Under the pieces are notes generated by a model that saw nothing but the letters and a program-made list of their open reading frames with translations, did not search any database and was not told the DNA's origin. Shown here piece by piece: positions 54,080 to 62,634 of a DNA stretch of 64,000 nucleotides. The position numbers and the translations under genes were made by a program. Source of the stretch: Actinomycetaceae bacterium (lineage in GTDB: Bacteria; Actinomycetota; Actinomycetes; Actinomycetales; Actinomycetaceae); the NCBI GenBank assembly GCA_028724265.1, contig JAQYDG010000004.1:248001-312000 (forward strand), written 5' to 3'. The first letter of the stretch is position 1; every line of letters begins with the position of its first letter.

Positions 54080-56386
54080 GTGACTTCAACGAACACAGAT
54101 TCGAGTATCAAAGTCGGTATCCTCACATCAGGCGGTGACGCCCAAGGGATGAACGCAGCTGTTCGCGCCGCCGTCCGTACTGTGCTTCACCAAGGAGGCG
54201 TTCCCTACGCCATCTATGAAGGCTGGCGCGGCGCCGTTGCCGGCGGTGACTTTATCCGTGAACTGAAATGGAACTCAGTGTCCAAGATTCTTTCCACCGG
54301 CGGCACGCAGATCGGTACAGCTCGGTCGGATAAATTTAGAGACCTAGCTGGCCGTAAGGAAGCTGTCTATAACCTTCTTGTTCACGGCATTGACCGCCTC
54401 ATCGTCATCGGCGGCGACGGATCCCTGACTGGCGCAAATCTCCTTGCTCACGAGTGGACTGACCACGCCAAACAGCTGATCGTTGAAGGCCGTATTGATC
54501 TTGAACTGGCAAACGCTCACCCCCGACTGATGATTGTCGGGCTCGTCGGGTCAATCGACAATGATCTCGTGGGTGTCGATATGACGATCGGTGCGGACAC
54601 TGCACTTCACCGCATTATCGAAGCACTAGACGCGATCTCGTCCACAGCAGCCAGCCATCAGAGAACCTTCGTCATCGAGGTCATGGGACGCCGCTGCGGC
54701 TATCTTGCCCTCATGAGCGCCGTTGCTGGCGGATGCGACTACGTCCTGATCCCCGAGCGCCCGCCACACGACGGCTGGGAGCAGGACATGTGCGACAAAC
54801 TTCGGGCTGGACGTGCTGCCGGACGCCGGGACTCCCTGGTTGTGATTGCCGAGGGCGCTCAAGATGAACACGGACACAAGATCACCGCGGACTATGTCCG
54901 TCAAGTCCTGGTGGATCGCCTCGGCGAGGACGTGCGCGTCACCTCGCTTGGACACGTACAGCGCGGCGGAACACCGAGCGCATATGACCGGTGGATGTCA
55001 TCGACGCTCGGCTACAGCGCTGCGATTGATGTGATGGAGGCTGACGAAGATTCCCAGCCGCGCATTATTGGTTCGAAGGACGGCCAAATGATCCGGCTGC
55101 CTTTGATGAAGGCCGTGAAGGCCACCGGTGCCGTCAAGGATTACCTGGATAACGGAGATTTCGCGGCTGCCCTGAAATCCAGAGGTAAAGGCTACCGCGA
55201 AATGGTAGACATTTTTGACACTATTTCCTCCCCCACCCAGACTCACCACCTCTCCCATTTTGAGGCGCATGAGGATCGTGCCCCACGCGTTGCCGTTCTT
55301 CACGCTGGCGGACTGGCAAGTGGCATGAATCCTGCCGCGCGCGCCACGGTGCGCCTCGGCTTGGATCGCGGTTTCACCATGCTGGGCGTCCACAACTCAT
55401 TTAACGGACTCATCGCTGGCGAAATCGAAGAACTCGCCTGGGGGGATGTGGACTCTTGGGTCGGCAGCGGAGGCGCTGAACTTGGAACCAAGCGGGACGT
55501 GATCGCGGATAGTGACTTCTATGCACTCTCCAGGGCTATTGAAAAATACGAGATTGACGCCATCGTCATGATCGGAGGCTTCGTCGGATATGAGAGCGCG
55601 CTCAATATGCGCAACGCGCGCGTGCACTACCCCAATTTCAAGATTCCCGTGGTGTGTATCCCCGCCTCGATCGACAATAACCTCCCAGCTGCCCAGCAGT
55701 CGGTGGGGGCAGACACCGCCTTGAACAATATTGCGATCGATCTTGACCGTATTCGTCAGTCTGCCGAGGCCACGAATCGATGCTTTGTTGTTGAGACGAT
55801 GGGTCGCTCGTGCGGATACATTCCAATGGTGAGTGCGATCATTGGCGGAGCTGAACAGGTGTATATCCCCGAAGTGGGTATTACGCTGGATCAGATCGTG
55901 GAAGATACTCATAAAATGCAGCAGTCCTTCGAGGATGGGCGGCGCGTGTACATGGTGGTGAGGGGACAGCAAGCCTCCGACGTGTATTCCACAGATGCCC
56001 TGACACGCATTTTCAACGAAGAAGGGCACGGAGTATTCGATGCGCGTCCTGCTGTTCTCGGCTATATGCAGCAGGGTGGCAATCCGACACCGTTCGACCG
56101 CACGCTGGCGATCCGCTACGCTCATGCAGCCATCAAGGAACTGACGCATCAGTTCGAGAAAGGCAAGAAACACTCGGTCTATATCGGGAACGGGAAAAAA
56201 GGCTTCGAAGTGTATCCGCTCTCGCATATGGATGACCAAGTGAATATTGAGCTTCGTCGCCAGTGGGATCCCTGGTGGATGCCGCTTTCTGACGTGGTCT
56301 ACACCGTCAATGACAGGCGCGACACCACAGCGGTCAGCCGCTCGCCTCTGCTCAACGTCGAAGAAGAACACAAAGCGGAGGACTAG
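54080..56386 (+). CDS. pfkA: ATP 6-phosphofructokinase, tandem eukaryote-type two-domain form
   Basis: 768 aa from GTG 54080. The N-half has the active-site motifs: VGILTSGGDAQGMNAAVRA, LIVIGGDGSLTGANLLAHEW, VGLVGSIDNDLVGVDMTIGA (catalytic Asp) and HQRTFVIEVMGRRCGYLALM. The C-half repeats the fold, but GGDGS is changed to GGFVG and the catalytic IDND to IDNN (CIPASIDNNLPAAQQSVGAD), as in the regulatory half of animal and fungal PFK-1. A typical bacterial PfkA is about 320-340 aa. CAGAAT ends 6 nt before GTG 54080; ATG 54041 and the frame to 53888 are alternatives. Two halves probably form a catalytic plus effector unit. Confidence 0.93.
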   Translation: MTSTNTDSSIKVGILTSGGDAQGMNAAVRAAVRTVLHQGGVPYAIYEGWRGAVAGGDFIRELKWNSVSKILSTGGTQIGTARSDKFRDLAGRKEAVYNLLVHGIDRLIVIGGDGSLTGANLLAHEWTDHAKQLIVEGRIDLELANAHPRLMIVGLVGSIDNDLVGVDMTIGADTALHRIIEALDAISSTAASHQRTFVIEVMGRRCGYLALMSAVAGGCDYVLIPERPPHDGWEQDMCDKLRAGRAAGRRDSLVVIAEGAQDEHGHKITADYVRQVLVDRLGEDVRVTSLGHVQRGGTPSAYDRWMSSTLGYSAAIDVMEADEDSQPRIIGSKDGQMIRLPLMKAVKATGAVKDYLDNGDFAAALKSRGKGYREMVDIFDTISSPTQTHHLSHFEAHEDRAPRVAVLHAGGLASGMNPAARATVRLGLDRGFTMLGVHNSFNGLIAGEIEELAWGDVDSWVGSGGAELGTKRDVIADSDFYALSRAIEKYEIDAIVMIGGFVGYESALNMRNARVHYPNFKIPVVCIPASIDNNLPAAQQSVGADTALNNIAIDLDRIRQSAEATNRCFVVETMGRSCGYIPMVSAIIGGAEQVYIPEVGITLDQIVEDTHKMQQSFEDGRRVYMVVRGQQASDVYSTDALTRIFNEEGHGVFDARPAVLGYMQQGGNPTPFDRTLAIRYAHAAIKELTHQFEKGKKHSVYIGNGKKGFEVYPLSHMDDQVNIELRRQWDPWWMPLSDVVYTVNDRRDTTAVSRSPLLNVEEEHKAED

Positions 56387-56470
56387 CCGACCTTGAAGAC
56401 CAGCGCCGGTGACAACCCATGCTGCTGAGAGTGCATTAGTGCGCCGGTGTTGGCGCGCCGTTGTGTTGAT

Positions 56471-56509
56471 GTGTTGGTGCTTGTAACCTTCTGTGACGAG
56501 CACCAACAC
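56471..56509 (+). terminator. Terminator-like hairpin after pfkA
   Basis: GTGTTGGTGCT (56471-56481) pairs perfectly with AGCACCAACAC (56499-56509), 85 nt after the stop. Confidence 0.7.
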
Positions 56510-56625
56510 TCATGCTGTTTATGCCTCGGCATACTGCATGTTCGCGCGTCGACGTGCTGCGTGTGCGCGTCTCGACGTGCTGTTCGCACCATGCTGCATG
56601 GAGTCGATAGAAAGCGGGATTCTGG

Positions 56626-56657
56626 GCTGCCTGTCTGAATTCCCGCAAACAGGCAGC
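56626..56657 (-). terminator. Terminator-like hairpin after the CBS/CorC gene
   Basis: GCTGCCTGT (56626-56634) pairs with ACAGGCAGC (56649-56657), 19 nt beyond the stop at 56677 on the minus strand. Confidence 0.65.
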
Positions 56658-56676
56658 TGAACAATCCACTGTGCGA

Positions 56677-57966
56677 TCAGGCAGCCGTGTCATCCTCCGG
56701 CTGAGCCTCAACATTGATGCGGTCAATTCGGCGTGCATCCATACGTGCCACCGTGAAGGAAAGCCCTTCCCACGTCACCGTGTCGCCCACAGCGGGCATA
56801 TGACCCAGCTGGTACACCACGAAGCCCGCTAAAGTGTCGAACGGACCGTCTGGCAGTTCCCTACCCAGCGCCTTGAACACGTCAGACCTGCTGGCCAAGC
56901 CATCGAAGTTCTCAGTATTGCCGCGCCGGATAATAATGGGCTGTTCACGGTCGTACTCGTCACGAATCTCGCCCACAAATTCTTCGACGATATCCTCAAT
57001 TGTCATAATGCCGTCCGTGCCGCCGTATTCGTCCACAACCACGGCAAGATGGGCGTGCCGCGCCTTCATCTCCGTCAGAGCGTCAAGCACAGGCTTGCCC
57101 GTAGGGAAATACATGACGTCCCGCACAAGGTCACGCACATGGCGGGCTTTCAGCGGCGGCAGAATGAGATCGCGGATATGGATAAAGCCGATCACATCGT
57201 CATCGGAAGAGCCTTGCCGTACGGGATAACGCGAGTGTTCCAAGCGCGACACTTCCTGTTGAACATCATCGATCGTTCGATCTGCGGACACAAACTCCAC
57301 TTCAGTACGAGGCGTCATGATCTCCTCAACCGTACGATCACCGGCCTCTAACATACCCACCAGCATGTCGCGTTCATCTGTGGAAATTGAATCTTGGCTT
57401 GCAACAAAGGCTCTCAGCTCACCGGCTCCCATCGTCTCCTTCTGCTCTGAAGGATTCCTGCCGATCAAGCGCAGAACCGCATTCGTCGAGATGCCTAAAA
57501 GCCAAATCACTGGACGGAGCAACGCAGTAATCGCATTGAGCGGATAGGCAACCATGCGGGCAATAGTCACAGCTGACTGCAGCGCGATACGCTTGGGCAC
57601 CAGCTCACCAAACACAATCGAAAGGTATGCGATCACAATCGTCACTGCCACAAATGACGTTGCCGCTGCGCCCGAGGCAGACATTCCCCACGAGTGGAGA
57701 ACCGGAGAAATAATCGGAGCGATTTCGGATGCCCCGAATGACGCGGAAAAGAAACCCGATATCGTCACACCTACCTGCACGGCGGAAAGGAAGCGATTCG
57801 AATCACCAGTGAGCTTACGAATCACACGCCCAGAGCCGTATTTTTTTGCCATATCGTCAATCTGAGTTTCCCGCAAGGAGACGAGTGCCATCTCGGAAGC
57901 GGAGAACAGACCACCAATCAGCGTAAAAAGCAGGACGAAGATAACGTTTTTTACAAGCGGATTCAC
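56677..57966 (-). CDS. Hemolysin-family CNNM/CBS-CorC membrane protein
   Basis: 429 aa. DUF21 TM domain (four TM; LVSLRETQIDDMAKKYGSG, FGELVPKRIALQSA), CBS pair (about 205-330, VEEIMTPRTEVEFV, VVDEYGGTDGIMTIEDIVEEFVGEI), and a C-terminal CorC/HlyC domain (FDTLAGFVVYQLGHMPAVGDTV). Members export magnesium or other cations; true haemolysis is doubtful. The start codon at 57966 has no clear ribosome site. Monocistronic. Confidence 0.93.
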   Translation of the reverse strand: MNPLVKNVIFVLLFTLIGGLFSASEMALVSLRETQIDDMAKKYGSGRVIRKLTGDSNRFLSAVQVGVTISGFFSASFGASEIAPIISPVLHSWGMSASGAAATSFVAVTIVIAYLSIVFGELVPKRIALQSAVTIARMVAYPLNAITALLRPVIWLLGISTNAVLRLIGRNPSEQKETMGAGELRAFVASQDSISTDERDMLVGMLEAGDRTVEEIMTPRTEVEFVSADRTIDDVQQEVSRLEHSRYPVRQGSSDDDVIGFIHIRDLILPPLKARHVRDLVRDVMYFPTGKPVLDALTEMKARHAHLAVVVDEYGGTDGIMTIEDIVEEFVGEIRDEYDREQPIIIRRGNTENFDGLASRSDVFKALGRELPDGPFDTLAGFVVYQLGHMPAVGDTVTWEGLSFTVARMDARRIDRINVEAQPEDDTAA

Positions 57967-58032
57967 GCTCTCAATTCTGGCAGAAGTTCATCACCTCGGC
58001 ATTTCCGTTCCACGCTGTGACGCAACAGCAGC

Positions 58033-58299
58033 TTAGACCACAACAAAATTCACTGCAGCCCACGGCGCGAGCAAGCCGATCCCCGTCGCAAGGAAGAGGC
58101 ACACCGCCACATCCTCCGCCTTCGACCGTACTGCAGGAACCCAGCCAGCAGGCGCTCCGACGCGCAACGCAGCATAAATAACGAGAGCCCCAGCGATAAG
58201 CCTCGATGCAAGCACAGCACTATACAACACGCCGACACCGCAAATACCTGCGACGACGAGCACAATCACGAGGTAATATGCCGGTTTGGTTTTCGTCAT
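58033..58299 (-). CDS. DUF3017 membrane protein
   Basis: 88 aa: MTKTKPAYYLVIVLVVAGIC, three TM, and the conserved LRVGAPAGWVPAVRSKAEDV block between TM2 and TM3 that marks DUF3017, commonly encoded near folD in actinobacteria. ATG 58299 has TAGACT (58312-58307) ending 7 nt upstream and no ribosome site. The longer frame to 58596 overlaps the divergent reductase gene and is rejected. Function unknown. Confidence 0.85.
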   Translation of the reverse strand: MTKTKPAYYLVIVLVVAGICGVGVLYSAVLASRLIAGALVIYAALRVGAPAGWVPAVRSKAEDVAVCLFLATGIGLLAPWAAVNFVVV

Positions 58300-58380
58300 A
58301 GTTGTTAGTCTAGTTCCGCAGCCCGCGCAATGACTCGTTCCACACTGCCGCGAACGCCACGCAGGCGATAATGTGGAACG

Positions 58381-59529
58381 GTGCTTGGAATAGTAGGAAC
58401 CGGAGTCAGTGGCCTGCGCGTTTGTGCGGAGTTGATCGAAGGCGGATACAACGAACCCATCGTCGCGTGGGATGCGGAAAACCGCGAGCCATATGATCGA
58501 ACACATCTGTCCAAAGACCTTTTCCATCGCTACTTTGAGCCACTGGCGGCTCAAGGATACGGAGACCTCGCCGAACTCGGCGTCCAGGTGAGGCATCTGG
58601 AAGTGCGCAGCATTCAGCAGCGCAGTAGCGCAGTGAGCACCGGCCTACCCACACGGGCCGAGTCATCACCCATGTGGATGGTCACGGATGACGAGGGCAC
58701 AACAGAGGTTGACACGCTTGTGATAGCGTCCGGAACGAGCGTTGAAGCCCGCATTCCGGGTGCTCTGCGCCTGCAAACAGCTCAGGACGCGGAAGACCTT
58801 CTGGATGCACTGCAAGGTGCACATCGCGTTGCGATTCTCGGTGCTGGATGGACAGGAACAGAGCTCGCCTCTGCTCTTACTGATGCGGGCATTCATGTGG
58901 ATATGTATTCCGCATCCGGGCACGTGCTGCGTTCTGATCTGCCAGGCGTCGGCGACGCCGTGATAGGCGCATGGATGCAGCAAGCGGGCGTCGGACTTCA
59001 CCAAATGCCACCGCACACACCCGCCCTGGAAGGCTACGACGTCGTCATTCAAGCTTTTGGCTCACGCCCAAATACTCAGATCGTTGAGCCGTTTGCCGAT
59101 CTCACTCCCTCAGGCACAATCGTCACCACGCTCGCAGGCCAGGTACTGCGGGACGGCACACCCGTACCAGGACTCTACGCATCTGGGGACTGCGCCTCAG
59201 CGCTTGATCCCGATGGTGGTTTTTTGGCGGGCAATCACTGGAACAGATGCCTCGGGCAAGCATCCCGTACGGCAGCAGCGGTCCTCGGCAACCCGCTCCC
59301 CGCTCGCTTGGAGCCGGCGGAGATCTTTTCTACCCAGTTTGGACACGAGGTATCGCTTGTCGGCACTCTACCAAAGCCGGCGGACGCTCCGGACACTCAC
59401 GAACGCACCTCAGAGGGCGAATCCTTCACCTGGACAGATGCTGACGGGACGCTCATCGCCGCATTTTCCTACGATTCCCCTCGGGACGTGTCCAAAGCCC
59501 GCAAGGCCTTGAGAAGGAAAATCAGCTGA
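58381..59529 (+). CDS. FAD-dependent pyridine-nucleotide reductase (ferredoxin reductase-like)
   Basis: 382 aa. FAD-binding MLGIVGTGVSGLRVCAELIE (GxGxxG at the very N-terminus), the RTHLSKDL block, NAD-binding RVAILGAGWTGTELASALTD (about residues 150-170), and ATG-like LVIASGTSVEARIPGA. The second FAD motif is VPGLYASGDCAS. The C-terminal domain is typical of NAD:rubredoxin/ferredoxin reductases; no redox CxxC. GTG 58381 is the first codon possible, with TAATGT six bases upstream (leaderless). Electron partner unknown. Confidence 0.88.
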   Translation: MLGIVGTGVSGLRVCAELIEGGYNEPIVAWDAENREPYDRTHLSKDLFHRYFEPLAAQGYGDLAELGVQVRHLEVRSIQQRSSAVSTGLPTRAESSPMWMVTDDEGTTEVDTLVIASGTSVEARIPGALRLQTAQDAEDLLDALQGAHRVAILGAGWTGTELASALTDAGIHVDMYSASGHVLRSDLPGVGDAVIGAWMQQAGVGLHQMPPHTPALEGYDVVIQAFGSRPNTQIVEPFADLTPSGTIVTTLAGQVLRDGTPVPGLYASGDCASALDPDGGFLAGNHWNRCLGQASRTAAAVLGNPLPARLEPAEIFSTQFGHEVSLVGTLPKPADAPDTHERTSEGESFTWTDADGTLIAAFSYDSPRDVSKARKALRRKIS

Positions 59530-59551
59530 TACCCGCATGAACTACCTGCCG

Positions 59552-59583
59552 ACTCGCATTATTTAATACTCGCATTATTTAAT
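59552..59583. repeat. Exact 16-bp tandem duplication
   Basis: ACTCGCATTATTTAAT at 59552-59567 and again at 59568-59583, inside the arms CTGCCG (59546-59551) and CGGCAG (59592-59597). The outer repeat may be the reductase terminator whose loop was expanded by the duplication. Confidence 0.8.
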
Positions 59584-59754
59584 AGCAGTAACGGCAGGGA
59601 AATAATGGCAGAATAACCCAACGCCGATGCGAGCAGCCGATGCGGGAACTGGAGCATAACGCACAGCGTTGGGCGCCATGCCGAACGTTCCCTGAATATC
59701 TATCCTCGCTCTGAACGCTCTCACGTAGAATGGAGAGTGATCGGAGAGGTAGCG

Positions 59755-62634
59755 ATGAGTACATTTCTGTTAAAATTGGGTCGCTCATGTGCACGCCACG
59801 GCTGGCGTGTTCTCGGTGCATGGGTCGTTATCATCGGTGTGCTCGCCGGCATTGCAACAACTGTTGGAATGCAGCTGACCAACGACTTCGAAATTGGGGA
59901 AACAGAATCGATGACCGGCCTGAGCGTGCTCAAAGAACGGCTTCCCCAAGCTGCAGGCACAGCGGAAACGATCCTCATCACATCGCGCTCCTCGGATATC
60001 GCTTCGCACAAAAGTGCGATTCACGACTACACCAATCAGCTGAGCACCATCGACGGCATCGATCTTGTGTCGGATCCATTTTCTTCGGAAACCAGAGAGA
60101 TCTCTGAGGACGGAACAGCCGTCCTGATTCAGGCTCAGGCAGACCAAACGGTTGCCGCCTATTCAGCCGAAGAGGGTGGAAAACCCGCGCGCGTCAAGGC
60201 CTCAATTGCACGCTACTCCACCCAATTAGAGAAGCGCGATCCGGCACTGACCGTCCACGTCTCCGGTACCATCGGGCAAACTGCAGGTATCGAGTTATCG
60301 AAAACCGAAGCACTCGGCGTGGGAATCGCAGCTATCGTCCTCTTCATCGTCTTTACGAATGTTCTTGCCGCTGCTACACCGATCATCACAGCATTCCTCG
60401 GCGTAGCAACGGGTATGCTCGCTATCCTGATCGCCGCAACCGTCGTCTCGATTAATGCCGTCACTCCTGTTTTGGCGGTGATGATCGGGCTTGCGGTCGG
60501 CATCGACTATGCGCTGTTCCTGTTGAGCAGAGCACGTGAATACCTTCGCGCTGGCCACGCGCCAACAGAAGCGGCTGGCAGGGCGGTTGCTACCGCTGGA
60601 TCTGCAGTAGTTTTTGCCGGCATGACGGTCATCATTGCACTCTGCGGCCTCGCAGTCGCCCGTATTCCTTTCTTGACGGCCATGGGTATTTCCGCAGCCC
60701 TGATGGTTGCCGTTGCGGTGAGCGTAGCGCTGACGGCCGTCCCCGCAATTATCGGTCTGCTGGGATACCGCTTGATTTCTGTGCGTCACGCCAGGTATTC
60801 CAGTACGCCTGAGCCCGGTGGATCACCCGAGTCAGCCAAAGACGCCCCAGAGCGCCTACCGTCAACACCGTCCGTGCCGCCGGACCTACACACAGGCACT
60901 ACTCCCTCCCCCACACCCACTGCAGAAGTCAGCCCTCGTACAGAGGTGCACGACCCGCATCATGGGCACAGCTCAGAACACCTCACGCTCGGTTCGCGCT
61001 GGATTAACATGGTGATGCGCGCTCCCTGGGCTTTTGCCGTAGGAATCACAGCGCTGCTCGCTGTGGCAACCGCGCCGGTCTCTGGCCTCTCGCTCACGCT
61101 CGTCGATGCCGGATACGAGCCTCAAGGCTCCCAGATGCGGCAAACATACGACGACATCTCTGAAAAGTTTGGTGAGGGCTACAACGCCCCGATTATCGTG
61201 ATTGCAGATATGGCGCAGTCAACCGATCCCCTCGGCTTAGTGGAGCGTATGAAGTCCGATATTGCCGCCCTCCCTGGAGTCAGCCACATCAGCCTCGCTA
61301 CACCGAACCCAGATGGCACGCTGGCATTCATACAGATTATTCCTGAGGGCGGACAGGCAAGCCCAAGCACACAAGCTCTCGTGAAAACCTTACGTGCTCA
61401 CGCTCCGTCGCTTGAACAAAAATACGGAGTCCAGCACCTGATGGTCACGGGCGTCACCGCTGTGGCAGTGGATATTGCCAGCGTCCTCAACGGTGCCATG
61501 TTGCCGTTCGGGATTGTCGTCGTCGGCCTCTCGCTGATCCTGTTAATGATCGTGTTCCGCTCCCTTGCGGTGCCCCTATCAGCCACGATCGGCTATGTGC
61601 TGTCCTTAGGCGCTGGCCTGGGCTCGGTAGGTGCTATTTTCGGATGGGGATGGTTCGCTGACTTCCTCAAGGTGACGAAAGTGGGCAGCGTGATTTCCTT
61701 CCTGCCCGTCATCGTGATGGGTATCCTGTTTGGCCTTGCCATGGACTACGAAGTCTTTTTGGTATCCCGAATGCGCGAGGTTTTCACCCGCACTCACGAC
61801 GCTCGCCGCGCTGTTCACGATGGTTTCGTGGCGTCCTCACGCGTCGTATGTGCCGCCGCCCTCATTATGACGAGTGTTTTCGCATTCTTCATTCCTGAAG
61901 GAAACAAGTACATTAAGCCGATCGCCGTTGCGTTGACTGTTGGCATCTTCTTTGATGCCTTCCTTGTGCGTATGACGCTGATCCCCGCTGTGATGACAAT
62001 ACTAGGTGAACGCGCATGGTCGATGCCTCGCGTGTTAGAACGCTGGCTCCCCACAGTTGATGTGGAGGGAGTCGGTCTTGAACGAGCCTTGGAAAACAGC
62101 GACTGGACAGCTCAGCATGGCTCAGCCCTTGTCCGCATGAACCACGTCCGTGTTCAGGATCGCCACTCCATTGCCCTGCAGGACGTCAATCTCGTGCTTC
62201 GTGAGGGTCAGCTCGGCTATACCCGAGTTTCCTCTCCACTCGCTGCCTCCGCCTTGGCCGCCATCGTTACGGGACGACTGCAGCCAACAGGAGGGATAGC
62301 CGTCATCGCAGGGCACGTCCTTCCGGACGGCGTGTCAGCGATTCAAGGGATCTCGCAGCAGATTAATCATTATCGGATGGAGAGTATCAGCCCACACAGC
62401 CAACTCGTGGTTGCCATCGACCCAGGCACAGCTCAGTGGCATATGCTGAACGACCTCATTGAGGCTGGGCATACGGTGCTTGCGATCCTCACCGGCGACG
62501 CATCTGCGCCAGACCACATCAGTCACACCCTCGTCGATACGCGAGCGCAGGCTGATCACATACTGAAAAATGACTCTCTACAGGATTCAGACGCGGGCGC
62601 ACAGCAGACGCTCGCCGTTGGGAGGACATCATGA
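59755..62634 (+). CDS. MMPL family transporter with P-loop-less ABC-like C-terminal domain
   Basis: 959 aa. RND-type exporter of lipids or drugs: two repeats of 1+5 TM. Extracytoplasmic domain 1 (about 30-170), TM block with GLAVGIDYALFLLSRAREYL, a long Ser/Pro-rich cytoplasmic linker (about 345-410), then domain 2 and GILFGLAMDYEVFLVSRMRE; the two GxxxDYxxF/L motifs carry the proton-relay Asp-Tyr pairs. After about residue 760 comes a 200-residue tail: VRVQDRHSIALQDVNLVLRE ... AASALAAIVTGRLQPTGGIA ... AGHVLPDG, reminiscent of an ABC ATPase start with no Walker A. GGAGAGG sets ATG 59755. Its stop overlaps yhgE (ATGA). Confidence 0.9.
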   Translation: MSTFLLKLGRSCARHGWRVLGAWVVIIGVLAGIATTVGMQLTNDFEIGETESMTGLSVLKERLPQAAGTAETILITSRSSDIASHKSAIHDYTNQLSTIDGIDLVSDPFSSETREISEDGTAVLIQAQADQTVAAYSAEEGGKPARVKASIARYSTQLEKRDPALTVHVSGTIGQTAGIELSKTEALGVGIAAIVLFIVFTNVLAAATPIITAFLGVATGMLAILIAATVVSINAVTPVLAVMIGLAVGIDYALFLLSRAREYLRAGHAPTEAAGRAVATAGSAVVFAGMTVIIALCGLAVARIPFLTAMGISAALMVAVAVSVALTAVPAIIGLLGYRLISVRHARYSSTPEPGGSPESAKDAPERLPSTPSVPPDLHTGTTPSPTPTAEVSPRTEVHDPHHGHSSEHLTLGSRWINMVMRAPWAFAVGITALLAVATAPVSGLSLTLVDAGYEPQGSQMRQTYDDISEKFGEGYNAPIIVIADMAQSTDPLGLVERMKSDIAALPGVSHISLATPNPDGTLAFIQIIPEGGQASPSTQALVKTLRAHAPSLEQKYGVQHLMVTGVTAVAVDIASVLNGAMLPFGIVVVGLSLILLMIVFRSLAVPLSATIGYVLSLGAGLGSVGAIFGWGWFADFLKVTKVGSVISFLPVIVMGILFGLAMDYEVFLVSRMREVFTRTHDARRAVHDGFVASSRVVCAAALIMTSVFAFFIPEGNKYIKPIAVALTVGIFFDAFLVRMTLIPAVMTILGERAWSMPRVLERWLPTVDVEGVGLERALENSDWTAQHGSALVRMNHVRVQDRHSIALQDVNLVLREGQLGYTRVSSPLAASALAAIVTGRLQPTGGIAVIAGHVLPDGVSAIQGISQQINHYRMESISPHSQLVVAIDPGTAQWHMLNDLIEAGHTVLAILTGDASAPDHISHTLVDTRAQADHILKNDSLQDSDAGAQQTLAVGRTS

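Noticed and set aside
58300..58596. N-terminal extension of the DUF3017 ORF
   Set aside because: It overlaps the divergent reductase gene and has a Cys/His/Arg-rich composition. A -10 box and conserved start fit ATG 58299.
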